Shown in pieces: positions 1 to 5,692 of a stretch of 5,692 nucleotides of DNA (positions are counted from its first letter, which is position 1; each line of letters opens with the position of its first letter). The notes under the pieces were generated by a model. It saw only the letters and a list, made by a program, of their open reading frames with translations, ran no database searches and was not told where the DNA came from. The DNA comes from Flavobacteriales bacterium (GTDB lineage: Bacteria > Bacteroidota > Bacteroidia > Flavobacteriales_D > Crocinitomicaceae): positions 1-5,692 of the forward strand of contig CANHBA010000147.1 in the NCBI GenBank assembly GCA_947458985.1. The letters run 5' to 3'. Made by a program: the position numbers and the translations under genes.

Positions 1-23
1 AATAAGTCAGAAACTACAAATGC

Positions 24-1256
24 TTATGCTACTTTAAGTGTTGCTATTTTTGATTTGCCGAATTGTTGATTGGCGTAATCAAGATTGACGGATAGTGTTT
101 TTTTGGAGGACCCTGGGAGCTCAAACATAGCGTCGGTGAGAATGGCCTCGCAAATGGAACGCAGCCCTCTGGCACCTAATCCGAACTCCATGGCTTTTTT
201 GACGATGAAATCTAGGACTTCTTGATCGAGTTCAAGCTTCACGCCATCCATGTCGAAAAGTTTAGTGTATTGTTTCACTAAAGCATTTTTGGGCTCGGTG
301 AGAATGCGCTTGAGGTCAGCTTCTTTGAGTGGTTCGAGGTAGGTGAGTACCGGGAAGCGCCCGATGAGTTCTGGGATGAGTCCAAATGTGCGGATGTCGC
401 TTGGCGTGATGTATTTGAGCAAGGAGTCTTCTTCAATGCTTTGTTCGTCGGCTGTAGAGAACCCGATTGTTTGGCGATTGACCCGATTGGCAATGAGTCG
501 TTCGATGCCATCAAAAGCACCACCACAAATAAACAAGATGTTTTTGGTGTCGATTGAAATCATTTTTTGCTCGGGGTGCTTGCGTCCGCCTTGTGGGGGA
601 ACATTAACCGTTGCGCCTTCTAGGAGTTTCAGCAAGGCCTGTTGAACACCTTCGCCAGAAACGTCGCGCGTGATACTTGGGTTATCGTTTTTGCGCGCAA
701 TTTTGTCGACTTCGTCAATGAAAACAATGCCCATTTGTGCGCTTTCAACGTTGTAGTCTGCAGCCTGAAGCAATCTAGATAGAATACTTTCGACGTCTTC
801 TCCTACATAACCAGCTTCGGTAAGAACCGTAGCATCGGCTATGCAAAACGGTACATTTAAAAGTTTAGCGATGGATTTAGCTAGTAAGGTTTTGCCTGTT
901 CCTGTGCGCCCAACAAGAATTACATTCGATTTTTCGATCTCGACTTCGTTTTCTGTTGTTTTTTGCTTTAATCTTTTGAAGTGATTGTAGACCGCAACAG
1001 AAAGTACCTTTTTGGCATCTTGTTGACCAATGACGTATTGATCTAAGTGCGCTTTGATTTCTTGTGGTTTGAGTAAGTTGAGTCCTTGTGTGCTCGCATT
1101 AGCGGCAGTAGGGCTCAGGGAGAGTTCTTCTTGTACAATTTTACTGGCTTGATTGGCACAGGAGTCGCAGATGTGGCCGTTGATGCCGGCAATAAGCATA
1201 TTGACACCTGAGCGCGGAGAACCGCAAAAAGAACAAGTTGTTTCTTTTTTAGCCAT
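24..1256 (-). CDS. clpX: ClpX, ATP-dependent unfoldase subunit of the ClpXP protease
   Basis: ClpX is a cytoplasmic AAA+ hexamer that recognises tagged or misfolded proteins, unfolds them with ATP and feeds them into ClpP. The 410-residue protein is close to the usual family length and looks complete. Cys8, Cys11, Cys30 and Cys33 form the N-terminal zinc-binding domain. The Walker A motif GRTGTGKT is at 116-123, pore-loop residues GYVG at 149-152, Walker B IVFIDE at 177-182, and the conserved SGEGVQQALLK segment near 200-210. The RKH loop is at 225-227, the IGF loop that docks on ClpP at 264-266, the arginine-finger-type IGR at 298-300 and sensor 2 GARGLR at 361-366. It starts with ATG only 3 bases after the clpP stop, so the two genes are almost certainly cotranscribed. 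The arginine in Walker A replaces the proline of the E. coli protein, but that position is variable and function should be normal. Confidence 0.98.
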   Translation of the reverse strand: MAKKETTCSFCGSPRSGVNMLIAGINGHICDSCANQASKIVQEELSLSPTAANASTQGLNLLKPQEIKAHLDQYVIGQQDAKKVLSVAVYNHFKRLKQKTTENEVEIEKSNVILVGRTGTGKTLLAKSIAKLLNVPFCIADATVLTEAGYVGEDVESILSRLLQAADYNVESAQMGIVFIDEVDKIARKNDNPSITRDVSGEGVQQALLKLLEGATVNVPPQGGRKHPEQKMISIDTKNILFICGGAFDGIERLIANRVNRQTIGFSTADEQSIEEDSLLKYITPSDIRTFGLIPELIGRFPVLTYLEPLKEADLKRILTEPKNALVKQYTKLFDMDGVKLELDQEVLDFIVKKAMEFGLGARGLRSICEAILTDAMFELPGSSKKTLSVNLDYANQQFGKSKIATLKVA

Positions 1257-1259
1257 TTT

Positions 1260-1925
1260 TTATTTTGGATTGCGCAATAATACTTCGTCTACCATTCCGT
1301 AAGCTTTTGCTTCTTCGGAGGTCATCCAGTAGTCGCGGTCGGAGTCTGCCCAAACTTTGTCGTAATCTTGCTTGCTGTGCTTGGCTATAATTTCGTAAAG
1401 TTCTTTTTTCAACTTTTGGATTTCGCGCGCTGTAATTTCGATGTCAGATGCTTGCCCTTGTGCGCCACCGAGTGGTTGGTGGATCATGACGCGTGAGTGC
1501 TTGAGCGCACTGCGTTTACCTTCGGCACCTGCGCAAAGCAATACAGCGCCCATTGAGGCTGCCATACCTGTGCAAATGGTAGCGACATCAGGACGGATAT
1601 ACTGCATGGTGTCGTAAATGCCTAGACCTGCATAAACAGATCCACCTGGTGAATTCAGGTAAATTTGGATGTCTTTTTTAGCGTCGACAGATTCTAAAAA
1701 GAGCAACTGCGCATTGATGATATTGGCTACCTGGTCGTTGATGCCCGTACCCAAAAAGATGATGCGGTCCATCATTAAGCGAGAGAAAACGTCCATTTGC
1801 GTCATGTTCAAAGGGCGTTCTTCTATGATATAAGGAGTCATCGAAGACTCGATATAGTAGTCCACGTTCATGCTGCTGATGCCCATGTGTTTGGTGGCGT
1901 ATTTGCGAAATTCGTTGCTGTCCAT
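1260..1925 (-). CDS. clpP: ClpP, ATP-dependent Clp protease proteolytic subunit
   Basis: ClpP is a serine peptidase of family S14 that assembles into two stacked heptamers and degrades proteins delivered by ClpX. The 221-residue product carries the full catalytic triad: Ser124 in GMAASMGA, His149 in MIHQPLGG, and Asp198 in DRDYW. The 25 and 49 residue spacings between these match the E. coli enzyme. The SPGGSV oxyanion-hole segment is at 92-97. The N-terminal stretch of about 30 residues before the TPYIIEE segment (30-36) is longer than mature ClpP and probably includes a short propeptide; Met14 and Met19 are possible alternative starts. The ATG at 1925 is preferred because a -7 promoter element lies just upstream. 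It is the first gene of a clpP-clpX unit. Confidence 0.98.
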   Translation of the reverse strand: MDSNEFRKYATKHMGISSMNVDYYIESSMTPYIIEERPLNMTQMDVFSRLMMDRIIFLGTGINDQVANIINAQLLFLESVDAKKDIQIYLNSPGGSVYAGLGIYDTMQYIRPDVATICTGMAASMGAVLLCAGAEGKRSALKHSRVMIHQPLGGAQGQASDIEITAREIQKLKKELYEIIAKHSKQDYDKVWADSDRDYWMTSEEAKAYGMVDEVLLRNPK

Positions 1926-1945
1926 TGTTTTTATTTTTAGAGTCT

Positions 1946-1953
1946 CAAATTTA
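1946..1953 (-). promoter_or_regulatory. Candidate -7 promoter element for clpP-clpX
   Basis: Read on the minus strand this is TAAATTTG, an exact match to the Bacteroidota -7 consensus TAnnTTTG. It lies 20 bases upstream of the clpP ATG and downstream of the preceding gene's terminator, so it sits where a clpPX promoter is needed. I see no good TTTG or TTG box at the expected spacing upstream, so the call rests on the -7 element and location only. The untranslated leader would be very short, under about 20 bases. Confidence 0.45.
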
Positions 1954-1988
1954 GTGATAAAGGTTGGCTTTGGACCTTACTTTTTGAC

Positions 1989-2022
1989 AAAAAAAAATCC
2001 TGAACGAAGCCAGGATTTTTTT
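1989..2022 (-). terminator. Intrinsic terminator after the TPR/OmpA lipoprotein gene
   Basis: On the minus strand an uninterrupted 12 bp stem (AAAAAAATCCTG paired with CAGGATTTTTTT) encloses an 8-base loop and ends in a run of nine T. It begins 16 bases past the stop codon of the lipoprotein gene and ends before the clpP promoter, so it separates the two units. The hairpin also has a seven-T run on the plus strand and could act in both directions, though no plus-strand gene is seen. Confidence 0.9.
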
Positions 2023-2038
2023 AGTGTATGCTAAAGCA

Positions 2039-3733
2039 TTATTTGATCAAATCGATGAAAGAAGCGTCGTTCATGATTTTGATGAATTCGCGGTCTTTGC
2101 TTGCTTTTTCTTTAAGCGCACTGTTTCTAGAAATAGCCGTTTTCAATTTAGCTACAACGACATCTGCACTGGCGCCACTGCGCGCTTCGATGATGGCTTT
2201 AAGGTAAGCGAGTTCGGCAGTTTCATTGAGGGCAGCACTTGCTTTTCTAGCAGCATCTAGTTTGTTGGTAAGAATAAGGACAAGTACTTTGTTGTAGCTA
2301 TCTTGCGTGATGTTTTTCTCAGCTGCGCTGTAATTACCTTCCATGATATCGATGATACCTGTGTTGTAGCTAGAAACTGCTGTTTTAGACTTAGCAAGTA
2401 ATTTTTTAGCGGCGGCACGGTTGCCTTCTAAAATCAAGCTCGCTGCAAGGTTGTTGTCTGATACAGCATTCGCTTTGATTTCGTTTGCTTTTTTGAAAGA
2501 AACTGCGGCATCTTTAGTGTTGCCTAATTCAAAAAGTGTAGCACCTAAATTGTTGTGTGTACGGAAGTCAGCTGAATAGTTGCTAGCTGCAATACCGTAA
2601 ATACGTGCCTTTTCGTTAGCGTCTTTTGTCAATTTACCAGCAGTGAAAAGTAATTCTTCAACGGATAGGCTGTTTGGGTTTTGAACCGTAGCGGTGCGTA
2701 ATTCGTCGTCAGTAAGACCATATTCAGTATATTTTACGACCACCACAGCACGGCGAATCATTGGAAAAACATCGCGCTCAAGTTCGGTATATGCTTTTCC
2801 AAGGTTGATCATGTCTTTTTCGCGTTGTTCAGGATCTTTGGTCATTTCAAGAATGCGGATGAACAAATTTTTATCGGCTTCTGGAATAGAAGAGGTAGCG
2901 GCGAGTTGGCTTTTGAATCCTTCGAAATCTTCACCAAATTTAGCAAGCTTGTAAGCGCTGGTGTCTGCATAAGCAGTGAGTTTTGCTTTTTTCATCAGTT
3001 CGGTGAGTGCTTTGCGCGCGGCAACCGTACGGTCAGATGAAAGGTTATCGTTTTTCGCAACCTCTCCGTCTGGCGAAGCATAACCGTTGATTTCGATGGA
3101 AGTGATTTTGATTTTAGGATTGGTTTGAGCAGCTTGTAACCAGGTCATGAGGGCAAGGATGTCTGCGTCTTTGATTTCGTTGGCACGAACATCAGATTTG
3201 CCTTTTTCAAAATTAAAGGTTGCCGAAGTTGTTTTGTCGAACTGACGCACCAAAGCATCTTGCTCAGTAAGCACTTTAAAAGTTTTGTCTACTAAGTAAG
3301 GTGTAATGATAGTAGCATCGGCAATTTTGGTTTCAGGCAAGGCGCCTTTTTCTTTGGTTTGCTTGTAGAGTTTACCAGTGATGACGACATCGGCAGCTTC
3401 CATAGTTGGATCGTAAGCCATAGTTTCTTCGAAGGTTGCTGTTCCGCCTGTTTTGAAGTCGATGGTAGTGCCGTTGCCCGTTACTTTAGAACCATTTACA
3501 TACCAAGTACCAATTGCGGTTGAACCAATTTTAGGCGTGATTTCCGCTTTTGCTTTCTTTTGAATGCCTTTTTCAGGAACATTGACGGTTATGCTTACTT
3601 TCACGGAATCACCGTGCATTTCTAATGGATTGGGATTGACTGTGTAAGTGATGTCTTTAACGAGGTCGCAAGAGGCAACAAAAAACGCAGCAGTTCCAAT
3701 AAGTAAGGTTCCGTTTAAGCGAGTGAAATTCAT
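2039..3733 (-). CDS. Predicted outer-membrane lipoprotein with OmpA-like domain and C-terminal TPR-like repeats
   Basis: The product is about 564 residues if it starts at the ATG at 3733. It opens with a hydrophobic signal peptide ending in lipobox VASC, with Cys22 as the lipidated residue. Residues about 30-140 look beta-rich and Ig-like, including NPNPLEMHGDSVKVSI (34-49) and GNGTTIDFKTGG. An OmpA-like domain spans about 170-245, with FNFEKGKSDV at 173-182, GYASPDG at 217-223 and LSSDR at 231-235. A segment near 255-335 (EDFEGFK, REKDMINLG, FPMIRRAV) follows the pattern of Bacteroidota OmpA-like proteins. Residues about 365-545 are Ala/Leu/Asn-rich helices resembling TPRs, clearest at NNLGATLFELGNTKDAAVSF. 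This layout suggests a periplasm-facing envelope scaffold, but no specific role can be assigned. It is transcribed alone, with a candidate promoter before it and a strong terminator after it. A TTG at 3760 would add nine residues ahead of the signal peptide and overlaps the promoter element, so it was not used. Confidence 0.85.
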   Translation of the reverse strand: MNFTRLNGTLLIGTAAFFVASCDLVKDITYTVNPNPLEMHGDSVKVSITVNVPEKGIQKKAKAEITPKIGSTAIGTWYVNGSKVTGNGTTIDFKTGGTATFEETMAYDPTMEAADVVITGKLYKQTKEKGALPETKIADATIITPYLVDKTFKVLTEQDALVRQFDKTTSATFNFEKGKSDVRANEIKDADILALMTWLQAAQTNPKIKITSIEINGYASPDGEVAKNDNLSSDRTVAARKALTELMKKAKLTAYADTSAYKLAKFGEDFEGFKSQLAATSSIPEADKNLFIRILEMTKDPEQREKDMINLGKAYTELERDVFPMIRRAVVVVKYTEYGLTDDELRTATVQNPNSLSVEELLFTAGKLTKDANEKARIYGIAASNYSADFRTHNNLGATLFELGNTKDAAVSFKKANEIKANAVSDNNLAASLILEGNRAAAKKLLAKSKTAVSSYNTGIIDIMEGNYSAAEKNITQDSYNKVLVLILTNKLDAARKASAALNETAELAYLKAIIEARSGASADVVVAKLKTAISRNSALKEKASKDREFIKIMNDASFIDLIK

Positions 3734-3757
3734 GAGTTCAAATTTTATGATTCCTTG

Positions 3758-3765
3758 CAAAATTA
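3758..3765 (-). promoter_or_regulatory. Candidate -7 promoter element for the TPR/OmpA lipoprotein gene
   Basis: The minus strand reads TAATTTTG, matching the Bacteroidota consensus TAnnTTTG, 24 bases upstream of the ATG at 3733. That is nearly the same distance as the element before clpP. No convincing -33 TTTG box is present 19-21 bases further upstream. The surrounding 98-base gap is AT-rich and has no terminator for the preceding folK, so some read-through from folK is also possible. Confidence 0.4.
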
Positions 3766-3790
3766 AGTAATTAATTTAACATGCCCTTTT

Positions 3791-3800
3791 TTTGTACAAA
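3791..3800. repeat. 10-base perfect palindrome TTTGTACAAA
   Basis: This self-complementary decamer sits in the folK to lipoprotein gap, about 25 bases upstream of the candidate -7 element. Its symmetry and position would suit a binding site for a dimeric regulator, but short AT-rich palindromes arise easily by chance. No known operator is recognised. Confidence 0.2.
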
Positions 3801-3831
3801 GATGTTGCAATTAAGATGTTAGAATCCGGAT

Positions 3832-4263
3832 TCAAAAGGGAGAAAAACCTAAATCTAGCTCCATTAAGGGTTCTAATACAAAGGACCGCTCTTGATATTT
3901 AGGGTGAGGAATTTGTAGGTCTGGCGTATGGATACACAGATTTTCATACAAAATGATATCGAGGTCGATGAGGCGATCTTCATAGTTAACAGACGTTTTG
4001 ATTCTGCCCATTGAAAATTCTATTTCTTTTAAATGCAGTAGCAGCTTTTTGGGTGGTAAATCGGTTAACAATAAAAGACAACCGTTCAGAAATTCATGAG
4101 TAGATTCAAAACCCATAGGCTCACTTCTGTGAAACGAAGAGACTTGCACAACCTTTCCACAGGTTTGATTGATTTGAGCAATAGCATGATTGATGTTTGC
4201 TGCTTTGTTTCCAAGATTCGACCCAAATGCAACAACCACCCTGTTGTTGCCCGTTAGTTCCAT
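3832..4263 (-). CDS. folK: FolK, 2-amino-4-hydroxy-6-hydroxymethyldihydropteridine pyrophosphokinase (HPPK)
   Basis: HPPK transfers pyrophosphate from ATP to 6-hydroxymethyl-7,8-dihydropterin, the step before dihydropteroate synthase in folate synthesis, in the cytoplasm. The 143-residue product has the N-terminal VVAFGSNLGNK motif (10-20) and SSFHRSEPMGF (42-52). The signature DRLIDLDIILY (96-106) places the Mg-binding aspartates at 100 and 102, and IPHPKYQERSFVLEPL (118-133) is the conserved distal motif. The protein ends soon after LMELD, making it about 15 residues shorter than the E. coli enzyme, but all catalytic motifs are present. Neither alternative frame beyond the stop resembles HPPK, so a frameshift is not indicated. 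The ATG overlaps the end of gldD by 10 bases, indicating cotranscription and likely translational coupling. Confidence 0.95.
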   Translation of the reverse strand: MELTGNNRVVVAFGSNLGNKAANINHAIAQINQTCGKVVQVSSFHRSEPMGFESTHEFLNGCLLLLTDLPPKKLLLHLKEIEFSMGRIKTSVNYEDRLIDLDIILYENLCIHTPDLQIPHPKYQERSFVLEPLMELDLGFSPF

Positions 4264-4838
4264 TTGAAACTTTTGATCAGGGTTTGCAAGTCGGTTTTTA
4301 GATATTGTAGGGTCGGACGCAGGGAATCGTAATTAGGTCTGCAATTGAGCAAGACTTCACCGCGCAGAAAATGTTGTGAGGAGTCCGTAAGGTAAAACTG
4401 GAAATTCGTGGCGACATTTCCTTTGAGTTCAAAGAAAGTACCAAAGACGCGCTTTTTGGGTTCGATAATTTGTTCAAAATCGATTTTGTCAGCCATTATT
4501 TTGTGCTCATCAACCTTATCGTTGGCAAAATTGATGATTTCTGAGAGGGAATCTTTGCTTGGCAAGCGCAGGTAGTAGAGAAAAAGCGTGCCGTTCAAGG
4601 GGCCCAAGTCTATTTCTTGAACACTGTAATTGGATTTGGCTTGCTCAAAGGTTTTGGGCATATATAAATCGGCCAAACTGAAACTGAAGTTTTGCGGGCT
4701 CAAATAGGGGCGATACGCATGTTCAGGGAATTCTGTCCGAAGAAATGTACTTGGTTTAGGTACCGGATTGGCATCATTACAAGCGCTTGTTGCTAGAAAA
4801 ATGACTACCAAGCTTAAAAGGATACTATTCGTTTTCAT
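4254..4838 (-). CDS. gldD: GldD, gliding motility lipoprotein
   Basis: GldD is required for gliding in Flavobacterium johnsoniae; its biochemical activity is not known. The 194-residue product begins with a lipoprotein signal peptide and a probable lipidated Cys20 in LATSAC. The Thr at position -3 makes this lipobox weaker than the consensus. The mature start runs through PVPKPSTFLRTEFPEHAY (25-42), which follows the family pattern of a PKP motif, then an LR.E(F/Y)P stretch. The C-terminal SSQHFLRGEVLLNCRPNYDS (153-172) is also typical, with the HFLRG and PNYDSLRP elements. It starts inside the end of gldE (14-base overlap) and its stop lies inside the start of folK. This gldE-gldD order matches F. 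johnsoniae and strongly supports the call. Without the neighbour it would be read as a lipoprotein of unknown function. Confidence 0.92.
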   Translation of the reverse strand: MKTNSILLSLVVIFLATSACNDANPVPKPSTFLRTEFPEHAYRPYLSPQNFSFSLADLYMPKTFEQAKSNYSVQEIDLGPLNGTLFLYYLRLPSKDSLSEIINFANDKVDEHKIMADKIDFEQIIEPKKRVFGTFFELKGNVATNFQFYLTDSSQHFLRGEVLLNCRPNYDSLRPTLQYLKTDLQTLIKSFKWN

Positions 4839-5692
4839 CTATTTGAACTTTAACCGATTTAACGCGTTTTTTGTCTGAAGATTCCACTATAAATTTAAGT
4901 GGGCCCAACACAACATACTCGTTGTTTTTTAAGATGCGCCCACCAACTTCAATGATGAGGCCGCCAAGTGTTTCTGCTTCGCCGCGAGCAGCTTCAATAT
5001 GTTCTTCATGCTTCTCGCCAATAATTTTAAGTAGGTCGTTGAGCGAGGTTCTGCCTTCAAAAACATAGATGTGTTCAGCTTGCTTTGTGTATTGAATTTC
5101 TGTGTCGTCGAATTCGTCTGTAATATCTCCAACGATTTCCTCGAGGATATCTTCTAAGGTAACAATTCCGCTTGCGCCCCCATATTCATCTACCACCACC
5201 GCCATGTGCATCTTCATATTGCGGAATTCTTGCAAAAGGTCATTGATTTTTTTGTTTTCTGGCACAAAATAGGGCTTTCGGAGTACTTGTTGCCAATTGA
5301 AAGTCGCGTCTTGATCTAAGTGGTGCAGTAAATCTTTGATGTATAGGATGCCGATGATATTATCTGGGCTTTGCTCAAAAATCGGAATGCGCGAATAGCC
5401 TACTTCAATAATTTTGGCCAAAACTGCATTAAATGAATCGGCAGCATCGATGTCCTCGACATCTACGCGAGGGGTCATGATTTCGGAGGCCTCTGTTCGG
5501 CCAAAGCGCACAATGCCTTCTAAAATGCGCTGTTCTTCTTCAGAACCCGCTTCTGCTTTGGTGAGGGCTACCGCTTGTTCGAGTTCGTTTTGGTCTATGG
5601 CCGCACCTTTATTGTTCAGTTTCTGAATGAAATTGGTACCCCAAACTAAAACAAGCTTCAGCCAAGAAATAGGTGGTAATTTACTAATGAAA
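4825..5692 (-). CDS. gldE: GldE, CNNM/CBS/CorC-family membrane protein, start outside the window
   Basis: The open frame runs to the window edge, giving 288 C-terminal residues; the missing part should be the membrane-spanning CNNM (DUF21) domain. Numbering from the window edge, the last hydrophobic piece is WLKLVLVW (10-17). It is followed by the family linker SEEEQRILEGIVRFGRTEAS (50-69) and EIMTPR (70-75). A first CBS motif lies around 72-122 (YSRIPIFE, IIGILYIKDLL) and a second around 138-188 (MAVVVDEYGGASGIVTLEDI). The final ~90 residues are a CorC/HlyC domain (GRTSLNDLL, LGGLIIEVGGRI). Relatives include CorC and TlyC-type proteins linked to ion transport. In F. johnsoniae, extra gldE copies partly suppress a gldB motility defect. 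A GTG at 5511 could be mistaken for a start, but it falls inside the conserved EGIVRFG motif. It is first in the gldE-gldD-folK run. Confidence 0.94.
   Translation of the reverse strand, partial: FISKLPPISWLKLVLVWGTNFIQKLNNKGAAIDQNELEQAVALTKAEAGSEEEQRILEGIVRFGRTEASEIMTPRVDVEDIDAADSFNAVLAKIIEVGYSRIPIFEQSPDNIIGILYIKDLLHHLDQDATFNWQQVLRKPYFVPENKKINDLLQEFRNMKMHMAVVVDEYGGASGIVTLEDILEEIVGDITDEFDDTEIQYTKQAEHIYVFEGRTSLNDLLKIIGEKHEEHIEAARGEAETLGGLIIEVGGRILKNNEYVVLGPLKFIVESSDKKRVKSVKVQIDENE

Noticed and set aside
1..23. Search for a terminator after clpX
   Set aside because: Only 23 bases follow the stop codon and they contain no hairpin, so the end of the clpPX transcript cannot be judged from this window.
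116..123. Possible defect in ClpX Walker A (GRTGTGKT instead of GPTGSGKT); the positions given are protein residues
   Set aside because: The essential GKT and flanking glycines are kept and the second position varies among ClpX proteins, so no loss of function is implied.
343..645. Plus-strand open frame opposite clpX
   Set aside because: It lies wholly antisense to a strongly conserved gene, its product has no recognisable motif, and no promoter is seen.
2028..2039. Small inverted repeat ATGCT-AA-AGCAT next to the lipoprotein stop codon
   Set aside because: A 5 bp stem with a 2-base loop cannot form a stable hairpin, and the real terminator lies immediately downstream.
2024..2260. Plus-strand open frame opposite the end of the lipoprotein gene
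   Set aside because: It starts beside the terminator hairpin and mirrors the coding strand of a real gene. The Phe/Ser-rich composition is typical of an antisense shadow.
4825..5511. A short 228-residue CBS protein starting at the GTG at 5511
   Set aside because: The frame stays open to the window edge and the upstream residues match the conserved CorC-family linker, so this is an internal codon of gldE.

Overview
This window reads as a piece of a Bacteroidota chromosome, most likely from a gliding or type IX secretion lineage such as the Flavobacteriales. The main evidence is an adjacent gldE-gldD pair, a lipoprotein with the OmpA-like 'GYASPDG' layout common in this phylum, and two upstream sequences matching the Bacteroidota -7 promoter consensus TAnnTTTG. 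All six genes lie on the minus strand, so transcription runs from high to low coordinates. Coding density is high and no mobile element, CRISPR array, tRNA or rRNA was seen.

In transcription order, the first block is gldE (its start lies beyond base 5692), gldD and folK. Their reading frames overlap by 14 and 10 bases, which implies one transcript and probably translational coupling. GldE is a CNNM/CBS/CorC-type membrane protein, GldD is a lipoprotein needed for gliding in Flavobacterium johnsoniae, and FolK is the HPPK enzyme of folate synthesis.

After a 98-base gap with a candidate promoter comes a monocistronic gene for an outer-membrane-type lipoprotein of about 564 residues. It has an N-terminal beta-rich region, an OmpA-like domain and a C-terminal TPR-like helical region. 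Its exact role is unknown. It is followed by a clear intrinsic terminator.

The last block is clpP-clpX, separated by 3 bases and preceded by its own candidate promoter. ClpP has its Ser-His-Asp triad, and ClpX has its zinc finger, Walker motifs, pore loops and IGF loop, so together they should form a normal ClpXP protease.

Most of the window is ordinary core genome. The less explained parts are the TPR/OmpA lipoprotein, with its altered peptidoglycan-binding position, and the tight coupling of gliding genes to folK. I see no convincing evidence of a wholly new system.
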